A program made the translations under genes and the position numbers. From assembly GCA_016869215.1 (NCBI GenBank), contig VGEP01000043.1, positions 1 through 35,985 on the forward strand: 35,985 nucleotides of DNA, in the 5' to 3' direction. Source of the DNA: Alphaproteobacteria bacterium. GTDB lineage: Bacteria; Pseudomonadota; Alphaproteobacteria; Rhizobiales; Xanthobacteraceae. The notes under the pieces were generated by a model. That model saw nothing but the letters and a program-made list of their open reading frames with translations. It was not told where the DNA came from and did not search any database. Shown here one piece after another: positions 21,721-29,790 of this stretch (position 1 is its first letter; each line of letters begins with the position of its first letter).

Positions 21721-22830
21721 TCAGCGTTTCGCCCGGCGAGGCCTGGACTTTGCCAGCGCCTTCTTCAGCCATGTTTCGATCAAGCCCGCGATGACGTCGG
21801 AGTTCTTCTCCAGCATCATCATGTGGCCATTGCCGCGGATACCGATGTCTTCGAGCCGGATGAAGTCGTTCGGCACGCCGGCCTGCGCGAGATAGGCCGC
21901 GGTCACGTGGTCGTAGGTGGCGTGATAGGACGCCTCCGCCACCAGGATCAGGATCGAAATCTTGGCGAGGTTCGGCAGCTTGCGCGCGGGCTCGGCCTGC
22001 AACCAGCCGCGCACAAGGCCAGGTCCGTCGGGCTTGTCCTGGCGGACGAATTTCAGTTCCTCGCCAGGCTTGAGCGGTGGCCGGTAGGTCAGCGGAACCA
22101 TGCCAAGGCCATAGGGCTTGCGAGGTCCGATGTCGGCGAACCATTCGGGCGCGCCTTTCAGGTCGGTCTCGTAGACCGGGGGCCCGTTCGGCTCGACGGC
22201 GACAATTGCCTTGACCAGCTTCGGCCGCGCATCGGCGACCGGCCAAAGGAACGCGCCGCCCTGCGAATGCGCGAGCAGCACCGACGGGCCGATCCGGTCG
22301 AGCAGCGCGATCAGCGCATTGCGGTTCAACTCCTGCTGCCTGGCGTAGCTTTCAAGCGACGGGAATTGCGTGGCGTAGAAGGCGTCGAACGCAGGATCGC
22401 CGGGACGGCCGCTGCCGGGCCATTGCGCGTGCCGTTTTGCCTGCGGCCACAGCATGGCTCGCTTCGGCGCGACGAATCTGTCCTCGGTCCGTTTGAGGTT
22501 GGCGGCTTGCACCGGGCCCTGCGACTGCGAGAAGTGCGCAGCGCGCCCGCGCGCCACTTGATCCACCACATAGACCGAGTGACCGCGGCGCAGGAAATAT
22601 TGCGCCCAGCCTTCGCGGCCGTCGGGCGTCGAGGTGAAGTTGGTGCCGGTCTGGCTGCCGCCGTGAATCATCACGATCGGGCAGGGCGAGCGGAGCGTCT
22701 TCGGGATCCAGTATTCCGCGTAGAGCTGCCCGACTGTCGGCAAGCCTTCGACCGACGGATCGATCCGGCCTCCGGCATACAGGTGGCCGAACGTATCGAG
22801 CGCCAGCGCTGCATTTCGCTTGCGAGGCAT
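21721..22830 (-). CDS. Alpha/beta hydrolase (esterase-like)
   Basis: The 369-residue protein shows IVMIHGGSQTGTNF (oxyanion region, about 53-66), the nucleophile elbow LLAHSQGGAFLWP with the catalytic serine, and a C-terminal IRGNGHMMMLEKN with the catalytic histidine. No signal peptide is visible, so it is probably cytosolic. The substrate is unknown; an ester or lactone is likely. Its ATG overlaps the NAD kinase stop by one base (TGATG), so it is translated downstream of nadK. The last ten residues (KSRPRRAKR) are strongly basic. Confidence 0.85.
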   Translation of the reverse strand: MPRKRNAALALDTFGHLYAGGRIDPSVEGLPTVGQLYAEYWIPKTLRSPCPIVMIHGGSQTGTNFTSTPDGREGWAQYFLRRGHSVYVVDQVARGRAAHFSQSQGPVQAANLKRTEDRFVAPKRAMLWPQAKRHAQWPGSGRPGDPAFDAFYATQFPSLESYARQQELNRNALIALLDRIGPSVLLAHSQGGAFLWPVADARPKLVKAIVAVEPNGPPVYETDLKGAPEWFADIGPRKPYGLGMVPLTYRPPLKPGEELKFVRQDKPDGPGLVRGWLQAEPARKLPNLAKISILILVAEASYHATYDHVTAAYLAQAGVPNDFIRLEDIGIRGNGHMMMLEKNSDVIAGLIETWLKKALAKSRPRRAKR

Positions 22831-23612
22831 CAGTATCCGAACTGCTCGCGCACGATACGCTCGTCGAGACTGTGGCCGGGGTCGAACAGCATCTGGATCG
22901 AGATTCGATGATCCATCGCGATCTCCACCTCGCGCACCGAGCGGACCTCGGTGTGGTCGGCGACCGCGGCGACCGGGCGCCGCACCGGGTCGAGCACATG
23001 GATGGTGACGCGCGCGCGGTCGGGCAGCAGTGCGCCGCGCCAACGCCGCGGGCGGAACGGGCTGATCGCGGTCAGCGCAAGCAGCGGCGCGTCGATCGGA
23101 ATGATCGGACCTTGCGCCGAGAGATTGTAGGCGGTCGAGCCGGCGGGCGTCGCGACCAGCACACCGTCGCCCATCAGTTCGGGCATCCGCTTCTTGCCGT
23201 CGACCTCGATTGCGAGCCGGGCCACTTGGTAGGTCTGCCGGAACAGCGACACTTCGTTGATCGCGTGGTGGACGCGAACGCGGCCTTTGACATCGCGGGC
23301 GCGCATGACCAGCGGGTGGATCAGCGCCGTGTCGGCCGCTTCGAGCCGCTCGTGGAGCTTTCGCTCCTCGTATTCGTTCATCAGGAATCCGATGGTGCCG
23401 CGATGCATCCCGTAGATCGGCTTGCCCGACTTCATCAGCCGGTGCAGGGTGCGCAGCATCAGGCCGTCGCCGCCGAGCGCCACCACCACGTCGGCGCGGG
23501 CGGGCGATACATTGCCGTAGCGCCGGACCAGCCGGGCATGCGCCTTGCGGGCCTCGGGCGCGGGGCTTGCGACGAAGGCAATCCGTTCGAATTTGCGGGT
23601 GCTGCTGGGCAT
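22830..23612 (-). CDS. nadK: NAD kinase
   Basis: NadK phosphorylates NAD to NADP in the cytosol. The 260-residue product shows the family motifs: [11 protein letters not shown] (the GGDG site), [11 protein letters not shown], the INE motif before VSLFRQ, and [23 protein letters not shown]. The start at ATG 23612 gives [16 protein letters not shown], close to rhizobial homologues. An ATG at 23642 would add ten residues but would overlap the start codon of cutA on the other strand. Neither start has a strong ribosome-binding site. The alpha/beta hydrolase follows with a one-base overlap. Confidence 0.95.
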   Translation of the reverse strand: MPSSTRKFERIAFVASPAPEARKAHARLVRRYGNVSPARADVVVALGGDGLMLRTLHRLMKSGKPIYGMHRGTIGFLMNEYEERKLHERLEAADTALIHPLVMRARDVKGRVRVHHAINEVSLFRQTYQVARLAIEVDGKKRMPELMGDGVLVATPAGSTAYNLSAQGPIIPIDAPLLALTAISPFRPRRWRGALLPDRARVTIHVLDPVRRPVAAVADHTEVRSVREVEIAMDHRISIQMLFDPGHSLDERIVREQFGY

Positions 23613-23640
23613 GAACGTGAGGCCGTCGGAGCGAGGGACC

Positions 23641-24042
23641 ATGGAACGCGCGGTGTTCGTCTATACGACTTGGCCCTCCGCTGTCGAGGCGGAGAAGGCG
23701 GGCCGGGCCCTGGTCGAGCGGCGGCTTGCGGCCTGCGTCAACATCCTGCCGGGGATGGTGTCGGTCTATCGTTGGAAGGGAAAGACCGAGCGCTGCGAAG
23801 AAGCGGTGATGATCGTCAAGACCCGCGCCTCGCTTGTCGGCGAGGTCGAGGCGGCGGTCAAGGAATTGCACTCCTACAGCGTGCCCGCGATCCTGGTCTG
23901 GCCGCTGCAGCGGGTGGAGAAGAGCTATCTGCGCTGGCTGATGTCGGAAACCGCGGGCAAGGCGGCGGCCGGCGCCCGGAAATCCGGCGCGCGTAAGCCC
24001 GCCCAAAACGCAAGCGCCCGGCGGGGCCGCCGCCGGGCGTGA
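23641..24042 (+). CDS. cutA: CutA1 divalent-cation tolerance protein
   Basis: The 133-residue product has the trimeric, PII-like CutA1 fold markers: FVYTTWPS at the N-terminus, [31 protein letters not shown] and [11 protein letters not shown]. CutA1 proteins bind copper and other cations; their physiological role is debated. gagggacc lies just before ATG 23641. About 28 residues at the C-terminus are a basic, Ala-rich tail ([17 protein letters not shown]) not part of the fold. The gene is divergent from nadK, with only 28 bp between the chosen starts. Confidence 0.93.
   Translation: MERAVFVYTTWPSAVEAEKAGRALVERRLAACVNILPGMVSVYRWKGKTERCEEAVMIVKTRASLVGEVEAAVKELHSYSVPAILVWPLQRVEKSYLRWLMSETAGKAAAGARKSGARKPAQNASARRGRRRA
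24015..24039. terminator. 9-bp hairpin at the end of cutA, possible terminator
   Basis: CGCCCGGCG (24015-24023) and CGCCGGGCG (24031-24039) form a perfect stem with a seven-base loop. The cutA stop codon follows immediately. It lies between convergent cutA and the TPR gene. No T-run follows, so intrinsic termination is uncertain. Confidence 0.35.
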
Positions 24043-24066
24043 AATTCAAAGCGTACAGGCCCCGCG

Positions 24067-24621
24067 TCAGTAGACGCGCGTGCCTTCGATGACGCCCTTG
24101 AGGTCGGTGTAATCCTTGCACGTGGTTCCGCAGATCGAGGCGACCGTGGCGAGGTGCTCGCGCGCCTTGAGCATGTTGCCCTGCTCGGCGTGCCACATGC
24201 CGTAGTACGACCAGGTGCGGGAGTGGCGCGGATCGGCCTTGAGCGCACGCTCGTACCAGTGCTTGGCGTCGTCGTAGCGGCCGAGCTTGCGGCTGGAGAA
24301 GCCGATCAGGTTGGCGACGTCGGGATGATCGTCATGGCCGAGCGCCTTCAGCTTGTCGATGCCGCGTGCGTAGTCCTTGCGCTTGTAGATCGTCGCGAAC
24401 GCCGAGCGATAGCCGTTCAGGAATTCCGATTTCTTCTCGTCCTTTTTCGGCGGTGCCTTGGGTTTGGTGGTCGACTTCACCCCGGGCTTGGCGGGCGCGG
24501 ATTGCTTGGGCGGTTCGGGATTGTCGTTCGGCGCGGCGCGGCCCGCATTCGGCGATGCCATAAGCAGTGCCAATGCGCCGCCGATCGTCAGCGCAGCCAG
24601 TTTCACGCTCGTCGCTTTCAT
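24067..24621 (-). CDS. Exported TPR-repeat protein
   Basis: The 184-residue product begins at ATG 24621 with agagggg upstream on the minus strand. A signal peptide (about 1-30) is followed by a Pro/Lys-rich linker (PPKQSAP, PKAPPKKDEKK) and two to three TPR-like helical pairs (about 70-165), for example LGRYDDAKHWYERALKADP. A C-terminal pair of cysteines (SICGTTC) may form a disulfide. It is presumably a periplasmic adaptor. A 43-codon frame (24618-24749) overlaps its start by ATGA but is of doubtful reality. Confidence 0.82.
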   Translation of the reverse strand: MKATSVKLAALTIGGALALLMASPNAGRAAPNDNPEPPKQSAPAKPGVKSTTKPKAPPKKDEKKSEFLNGYRSAFATIYKRKDYARGIDKLKALGHDDHPDVANLIGFSSRKLGRYDDAKHWYERALKADPRHSRTWSYYGMWHAEQGNMLKAREHLATVASICGTTCKDYTDLKGVIEGTRVY

Positions 24622-24787
24622 GATGCACCCCTCTGAAGTCCAGCACAGCGGCGTGAATTCGCGCCGCGCGCGACGTCTTTGTAGCCGTTCCAATAGGCCG
24701 AACAAAGACCCGCGGCCATGAAGTCAGCGGTCAACTCGCCGTGATCCATCGCCGACTTCCGCGGTCCGATGCGACGGCGCGCGGCAC

Positions 24788-24816
24788 TTGACTCAATCTG
24801 CCGCCGGGGCGAACAT
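24788..24816 (+). promoter_or_regulatory. Promoter of the cobalamin riboswitch-btuB transcript
   Basis: TTGACT (24788-24793) and GAACAT (24811-24816) are separated by 17 bases. The predicted transcription start, about six bases later, coincides with the 5' arm of the riboswitch P1 helix at 24822. The fit of position is the main support; the -10 box is weak. Confidence 0.45.
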
Positions 24817-24821
24817 TCAAT

Positions 24822-25016
24822 CGTGCTGGTTCCTCGCCGAAGGGCGGGGAGGAAAGAGGGAACACGGCGCCGCGCCTGGAACTTCGCCAGATTCGGCTCA
24901 TCCGTGGCTGCCCCCGCAACTGTGAGCGGCGAGCCCGCGTCCAATTCGGCCACTGGGAAACTGGGAAGGCCGGACGCAAAGGCAACGACCCGCAAGCCAG
25001 GAGACCTGCCAGCACG
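24822..25016 (+). ncRNA. Cobalamin (adenosylcobalamin-type) riboswitch
   Basis: The core signatures are present in order: the cccccgcaactgtgagcgg segment (24911-24929), gccactggg (24949-24957), and the B12 box gcaagccaggagacctgcc (24992-25010). The outer P1 helix pairs CGTGCTGG (24822-24829) with CCAGCACG (25009-25016). It precedes a TonB-dependent receptor on the same strand, a standard target. With cobalamin bound, expression of the receptor should fall. The region 24622-24787 upstream holds no supported gene. Confidence 0.93.
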
Positions 25017-25029
25017 GTCACCCAACCGG

Positions 25030-25044
25030 CGGACGGGGCGTCCG
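25030..25044 (+). repeat. CGGACG/CGTCCG hairpin after the riboswitch aptamer
   Basis: A perfect 6-bp stem with a GGG loop lies 13 bases after the P1 helix. It may be part of the expression platform. There is no T-run. Confidence 0.35.
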
Positions 25045-25201
25045 TACGGAGCGTGCTTTCGCAGCGGTGACATCGTGTCCGTTGCGAAGGCGTGCGGGTC
25101 CTAAGTGTATCCCCCACACGGCTTCGGGTTTGTGATCGTGTAGCGCGTTCGTTTGCGTCCTGCGGTCACGACTCCATCGCAACGGGCTTGGTCCACCCGA
25201 G

Positions 25202-25235
25202 GCGCGCGGCGGCATGCCGCGCGCGAGCGAAGGAG
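25202..25235 (+). promoter_or_regulatory. 9-bp hairpin next to the btuB ribosome-binding site
   Basis: GCGCGCGGC (25202-25210) pairs perfectly with GCCGCGCGC (25216-25224) around a five-base loop. The Shine-Dalgarno aaggag (25230-25235) follows after five bases and the btuB ATG after seven more. Such a stem could hold the ribosome-binding site open or take part in the riboswitch output. The mechanism is inferred. Confidence 0.45.
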
Positions 25236-25242
25236 TGCGTTT

Positions 25243-27291
25243 ATGGGGGCGTCACGTCATGGCTTGGCCGGCAGCCTGGTTCTTGCCGGCACGATATCGA
25301 GTCTGCTGGGGTCTGCCGCGCTGGCGCAGCAGTCGTCGCTGTTGCTGCCGTCGATCCTCGTGACTGCGAGCCGCCTCGGCAGCGGCATCGTCGGTGCTTC
25401 GACCTCCGTCATCACCGGCGAGGAGATTGCGCGGTCGCCCGCGTCGACGCTGCAGGACATCATCGGGCTGCAGCCCGGCGTGCAGACCCGCAGCACGTTC
25501 GGCGGCGTCAGCGGCGCCGGCACGACCATCGACCTGCGCGGGTTCGGCGCCGCCGCGGCCTCCAACACCGTCGTGTTGATCAACGGCCGCAGGCTCACCG
25601 ACATCGACCTCGCAAGCGTGGATTTCAGCGCGATCCCCAAGGAGAGCATCGAACGCATCGAAATCACCCGCGGCAACAGCGGCGCGGTGCTCTATGGCGA
25701 CGGTGCGGTGGGCGGGGTGGTCAACATCGTCACTAGGACCGGCGTCGGCCTGCCGCCCTCGGTGAAGGTCGGGGGCGGCTACGGCACCTTCCAGCAGCGC
25801 GAGGGCAACCTCGCCGCCAACGCGTCGAAGGGCCCTTACTCCGTCTCCGTGGCCGGCAACGTGTTCGATTCCGACGGTTATCGAGTGAACAATGCGGTCC
25901 GTCAGCGCAATGTCGTCGCTGACCTTCGTTATGCCGGCGACGGTGGCACCGTCTACGCCAACATCACTGCCGACGACCAGAAGCTCGGCCTGCCGGGTGC
26001 GCGGCGCGTGACGCTCACATCGAGCCTGGTGGCGACCGATCCGAAAGGTGCGACCACACCCACCGCATTTGCCAACAAGCAGGGCATCAGCGGGACGCTC
26101 GGCTTTACCCGGATGCTCGCCAACGGCCTCGAAATGATCATCGACGGGGGCGTGCGCGAAAAGCGGCAGCAGGCTTATTCGGAAATCTCCGGATTCGAGT
26201 CGTCGGATGCCCGCGTGCTGACGACCTATTCGCTCACGCCGCGCCTTATCGCCAACGGTTCGGTGTTCGGCGTTCCCCACAAGACCATCGCCGGCGTGGA
26301 TATCTACCACGCGATCCTGAACTCCAACCGCAGCCAGAAGCTGACCGATCGGCCGGTACACCGCTACAGCCTCAACCAGACTTCGGTGGGCGTTTACTGG
26401 CAGCAGACGCTCAGCGTGACGTCCGGCACCGACATTTCGTTCGGCGCGCGCGGCCAGCAGACCATGCTGTCCGCCCGCGATACGTTCGACGGTTCGGCGC
26501 CCGGCGGCGCGTTCGAGACCGCCGCGCTGCCGCTCGACACCGTCGACGCCCAGCATGCGCTGCATCTCGGTATCGAACACCGCTTAATGCACGGCATCAC
26601 CGTGTTCGGCCGCATCGCGCGAAGCTTCCGGACGCCCAACGTTGACGAACGGGTCGGGGTCCAGTCGTCCCCGGTCGATTTTCGCCTGCGCACCCAGACG
26701 TCGCGGGATATCGAGGGCGGCGTCCGGCTGAAGAAGGGGCCGTTCGAAGTCCAGACCAGCGGCTACGAAATGGTGCTGAACGACGAAATCCACTTCCGGC
26801 CGGATGTGTTCGCCAACGTCAATCTCGATCCGACGCGGCGCTACGGCACCGAAACCAGCGCGACCTGGAAGGTGCTCGACAATGTCACGCTCAAGGGCGG
26901 CTTCGCCTACACCCGTTCGGTGTTCCGTGAGGGGCCGTTCGCCGGCAAGGACGTGCCGCTTGTCTCGCGATGGACTGCGGGCGGTGCGGTGTCCTGGAAT
27001 GTCTGGGACAAGTATCTCGTTGCCGATGCCGTGGTGCGCTACATCGGCGAGCGGCGCATGGACAACGATCAGCGCAATTTCCAGCCGTTGATCCCCGCCC
27101 ACACGCTGGTCGATTTGCGGCTGGGCGGCGAATACAAGAACCTGTTCTGGTCGATCGCAATCCAGAACCTGTTTGACGTGCGCTACTTCGACTATGCGGT
27201 CGCGAGTTCGACGACGTTCGGAACCTACAACGCCTATCCGCAGCCGGGCCGCATGTTCATGGCTCGCCTGGGCGCGACGCTGCCGCCCTGA
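25243..27291 (+). CDS. btuB: TonB-dependent outer-membrane receptor, probable cobalamin transporter (BtuB-like)
   Basis: The 682-residue protein starts at ATG 25243 after aaggag. A signal peptide (1-28, ending SAALA) precedes a possible TonB box (SILVTA). The plug domain (about 45-160) shows LQDIIGLQPGVQTR, IDLRGFG, VVLINGRRL, and IERIEITRGNSGAVLYGDGAVGGVVNI in pieces. The 22-strand barrel region follows, with RSFRTPNVDER and NLFDVRYFDYA near the end. Vitamin B12 import is inferred from the cobalamin riboswitch in its leader. No btuFCD genes are in the window. The C-terminus ends in ATLPP and not in the aromatic residue usual for barrels. Confidence 0.9.
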   Translation: MGASRHGLAGSLVLAGTISSLLGSAALAQQSSLLLPSILVTASRLGSGIVGASTSVITGEEIARSPASTLQDIIGLQPGVQTRSTFGGVSGAGTTIDLRGFGAAAASNTVVLINGRRLTDIDLASVDFSAIPKESIERIEITRGNSGAVLYGDGAVGGVVNIVTRTGVGLPPSVKVGGGYGTFQQREGNLAANASKGPYSVSVAGNVFDSDGYRVNNAVRQRNVVADLRYAGDGGTVYANITADDQKLGLPGARRVTLTSSLVATDPKGATTPTAFANKQGISGTLGFTRMLANGLEMIIDGGVREKRQQAYSEISGFESSDARVLTTYSLTPRLIANGSVFGVPHKTIAGVDIYHAILNSNRSQKLTDRPVHRYSLNQTSVGVYWQQTLSVTSGTDISFGARGQQTMLSARDTFDGSAPGGAFETAALPLDTVDAQHALHLGIEHRLMHGITVFGRIARSFRTPNVDERVGVQSSPVDFRLRTQTSRDIEGGVRLKKGPFEVQTSGYEMVLNDEIHFRPDVFANVNLDPTRRYGTETSATWKVLDNVTLKGGFAYTRSVFREGPFAGKDVPLVSRWTAGGAVSWNVWDKYLVADAVVRYIGERRMDNDQRNFQPLIPAHTLVDLRLGGEYKNLFWSIAIQNLFDVRYFDYAVASSTTFGTYNAYPQPGRMFMARLGATLPP

Positions 27292-27301
27292 CGGCGGAAA
27301 C

Positions 27302-27333
27302 CGGTGCTGCAAATGTGCTAGATTGCAGCACCG
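27302..27333. terminator. 11-bp perfect hairpin after btuB, terminator-like
   Basis: CGGTGCTGCAA (27302-27312) and TTGCAGCACCG (27323-27333) form an 11-bp stem around a 10-base loop, ten bases after the btuB stop and 24 bases before the next start. There is no T-run, so it may be a 3'-end stabiliser or a protein-binding dyad and not an intrinsic terminator. Confidence 0.5.
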
Positions 27334-27356
27334 ATTCCGCCTCGTAGGGGGACTGA

Positions 27357-27923
27357 ATGCTTCCGATCCGCGTCCTGGGAACGCTCGCCGTTCTCGGACT
27401 GCTGCTGCTGCCCGCCAGCGCCGACGACATCGCTGACGCCATCGAACAGGCGCGCAAATCCTATCGTGCGGGCGACCTCACCGGCGCCAAGCAGCAGCTC
27501 GATCTCGCCTCGCAACTGATCGGCCAGAAAAACGCCGAGAGCTTCGCGGCCCTTCTCCCGGCTCCGCTGTCGGGCTGGAAGGCGGAGAAGGCGCAGACCA
27601 CGGCGATCGGCGCGGTCGGCTTCGGCGCCTCGGTCGCGAGCCGGCAGTACACCAACGCCGCGGGCGATCATGTCGAGGTGCAGATCACCGGCGACTCCGC
27701 GATGGTCATGCAGATCGCGACGCTGCTCAGCAATCCCGCCATTGCCGGCGCCATGGGCAAGCTGATCCGGGTCGGAAACCAGCGCGCGATCCAGGACCAG
27801 GACGGCAACGTGCGGATGGTGATAGTCAACAAGTTCCTGGTATCGGTCGAAGGCTCTGCCAACGCCGCCGCAAAGATGTCCTACGCGCAGGCCATCGACG
27901 TTGCCAAGCTGTCGAAGATGTAG
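27357..27923 (+). CDS. Small exported protein of unknown function
   Basis: The 188-residue product begins at ATG 27357 after gtaggggg. It has a signal peptide (about 1-22, [10 protein letters not shown]). The mature part starts with a helical, TPR-like segment ([24 protein letters not shown]), then a compact domain with [31 protein letters not shown] and [15 protein letters not shown]. It looks like a small periplasmic protein with one alpha/beta domain. I do not recognise a family. It lies on the same strand after btuB but is separated from it by an 11-bp hairpin. Confidence 0.75.
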   Translation: MLPIRVLGTLAVLGLLLLPASADDIADAIEQARKSYRAGDLTGAKQQLDLASQLIGQKNAESFAALLPAPLSGWKAEKAQTTAIGAVGFGASVASRQYTNAAGDHVEVQITGDSAMVMQIATLLSNPAIAGAMGKLIRVGNQRAIQDQDGNVRMVIVNKFLVSVEGSANAAAKMSYAQAIDVAKLSKM

Positions 27924-27955
27924 TCCAAGAACCGGCCCGGAAAGTCGCCCTCGCA

Positions 27956-28750
27956 ATGTCCAACGCGGCACAGAATGCGCGCCATCCCGACGGCTGGAGC
28001 GCAACCCAATATCTGAAATTCGAGGACGAGCGCACCCGCCCGCCGCGCGACCTGCTTGCGCAGGTGCCGCTGGACGCGCCCAAGCGCGTCGTCGATCTCG
28101 GCTGCGGGCCGGGCAATTCGACCGAGCTTCTGGTTGCACGTTATCCGAATGCCGAGGTGTCCGGCGTCGACTCGTCGCCCGACATGTTGCGCCAGGCGCG
28201 TGAGCGGCTGCCGCACTGCACGTTTGCCGAGGGCGATCTCGCGACCTGGACGCCGGAGCCGGGCACCGAGCTCCTGTTCGGCAATGCCGTGTTCCAGTGG
28301 GTGCCGGATCATCCCAATGTCTTGGCGCGGCTCCTTCAGGCGCTGCCGCCCGGCGGGGTGCTGGCGGTGCAGATGCCAGACAACACGCGCGAGCCGGCCC
28401 ATGTGCTGATGGACAAGGTGGCCTCGTCGGGCCCGTGGGCGTCGATCGTCGGCAATGCGCTGCGCAACGACCTGCCGCGCCCGGAGGACTACTACGATCT
28501 GCTGCGGCCGCTGTGCCGCCATCTCGACATCTGGCACACGCACTACCAGCATGTCATGGCGAACCAGATGGGCGTGGTGGAGTGGTTCAAGGGATCGGCG
28601 CTTCGGCCTTTCCTTCAGCCGTTGGATGCGGTCGCGCGCGAGGCGTTCACCGCGCGCTATGCCGAGGAGATCGCACGCGCCTATTCCTCACGCTACGACG
28701 GAAAGGTGCTGTTGAAGTTTCCCCGCCTGTTCATTCTTGCAGTTCGATAG
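27956..28750 (+). CDS. tam: Trans-aconitate 2-methyltransferase
   Basis: The 264-residue protein is a class I SAM-dependent methyltransferase. The SAM site is [15 protein letters not shown] (about 45-59). The N-terminal [16 protein letters not shown] and the [12 protein letters not shown] and [12 protein letters not shown] motifs match the Tam family, which methyl-esterifies trans-aconitate and relieves inhibition of aconitase. It is cytosolic. Start ATG 27956 lies 33 bases after the preceding gene. It ends just before a repeated palindromic element. Confidence 0.92.
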   Translation: MSNAAQNARHPDGWSATQYLKFEDERTRPPRDLLAQVPLDAPKRVVDLGCGPGNSTELLVARYPNAEVSGVDSSPDMLRQARERLPHCTFAEGDLATWTPEPGTELLFGNAVFQWVPDHPNVLARLLQALPPGGVLAVQMPDNTREPAHVLMDKVASSGPWASIVGNALRNDLPRPEDYYDLLRPLCRHLDIWHTHYQHVMANQMGVVEWFKGSALRPFLQPLDAVAREAFTARYAEEIARAYSSRYDGKVLLKFPRLFILAVR

Positions 28751-28758
28751 AAGCGCTG

Positions 28759-28807
28759 GAGCATGATCCCGAAAAGTGGGAGCCGGTTTTCGGACAAGAT
28801 CATGCTC
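28759..28807. repeat. Rhizobial intergenic palindromic repeat (49 bp)
   Basis: The outer arms GAGCATGATC (28759-28768) and GATCATGCTC (28798-28807) are perfect inverted copies; an inner CCGAAAA...TTTTCGG pair lies within. I recognise this as a frequent intergenic element of Bradyrhizobium and relatives. It fills the 68-bp gap between convergent tam and the MBL hydrolase and may act as a two-way terminator. Only one copy is seen in the window. Confidence 0.8.
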
Positions 28808-28818
28808 AAAGAGTTGCT

Positions 28819-29790
28819 CTACAGCGGCTGCCACATTGTCGGCACCACCTCGTAGCCTTTCCCGCGCTTGGCGATATGGCCGATGGCGGGGAAGGGGAAG
28901 TGATAGCCGTGCACCAGCATCCGGTCGGCCGCGGCGCGATCGAGGAGTTTCTTGCGGGCTGCGACCGCCATCGAACCGTCGACGTCGAACGCGCCCTGCC
29001 ATTCCGGATAGCGCGCGAACAGCCACGGATGATTGGTGGTGTCACCGAGCACCAGCATCGACTGCCGTCCCGACGCGATCGAATAGACCGTGTGGCCCGG
29101 CGTGTGGCCGTAGGCGGCGAGCGGCACGATCCCGGGTGCGGCCTCCTTGCCCGGCTCGAAGCGCATCACTTCGCCGGCGATGTCGCGGAAGATACGGCGC
29201 GCATTGAGAAACTGCGGCCGCGCGGCGTCGGTCGCCGCGCTCAGCCGCGCGTCGTCCATCCAGTAGTCCCATTCCCGTGCCGGGACCTTAATCTCCGCAT
29301 TCGGGAATACCTTGGCGCCGTCCTTGTCGCGAATTCCGTTGATGTGATCGGGATGGAAGTGCGTCACGAGAACGGTGCCGATCCTTTTCGGATCGACGCC
29401 CGCGGCCGCGAGCGCGCCACCGAGATAGCCGGTGGTCGGGCCGAGCTGCCCGCCGGTGCCCGCGTCGATCAGCACGCGGCCCTTGCCGGTGTCGACCAGC
29501 AGCGCGGTAAAAGAGGTTGGAACGATATTCGGCGGCAGAAACGCGTCGGCCAGCGCCCGGTTGACGTCGGCGGAAGAAGCGTTGCGGACGAACTTGCCGT
29601 CGATCTTGCGGAACCAGGTTCCGTCGTAGAGCGCGGTGACTTCAAAGCTGCCGAGCTTGATGCGGTAAACACCCGGCGTCTGGCGGCCGGCCGGCTGGGC
29701 CGCCGTCGCGGCGGGCAAGGCCGCCGTGGAGACGGCGGCCGCCGAGCCCGCAAGCAGATCGCGCCGGGTAAAGAGCATTATGCGTTTCAT
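28819..29790 (-). CDS. Exported MBL-fold metallo-hydrolase (Tat signal)
   Basis: The 323-residue protein starts at ATG 29790, which overlaps the stop of the upstream Bug gene (ATGA). A twin-arginine leader is visible (FTRRDLLAGSAAA). The metallo-beta-lactamase fold has the zinc motif THFHPDHING (His144, His146, Asp148, His149), then GHTPGHT and LGDTTNH. Tat export fits a folded zinc enzyme acting in the periplasm. The substrate could be a lactone, ester or thioester; the neighbourhood suggests a catabolic step. Confidence 0.88.
   Translation of the reverse strand: MKRIMLFTRRDLLAGSAAAVSTAALPAATAAQPAGRQTPGVYRIKLGSFEVTALYDGTWFRKIDGKFVRNASSADVNRALADAFLPPNIVPTSFTALLVDTGKGRVLIDAGTGGQLGPTTGYLGGALAAAGVDPKRIGTVLVTHFHPDHINGIRDKDGAKVFPNAEIKVPAREWDYWMDDARLSAATDAARPQFLNARRIFRDIAGEVMRFEPGKEAAPGIVPLAAYGHTPGHTVYSIASGRQSMLVLGDTTNHPWLFARYPEWQGAFDVDGSMAVAARKKLLDRAAADRMLVHGYHFPFPAIGHIAKRGKGYEVVPTMWQPL

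Noticed and set aside
22831-24006. Upstream extension of the alpha/beta hydrolase frame through nadK and cutA
   Set aside because: The hydrolase begins at ATG 22830 overlapping the nadK stop; the extension is out-of-frame translation of nadK and cutA.
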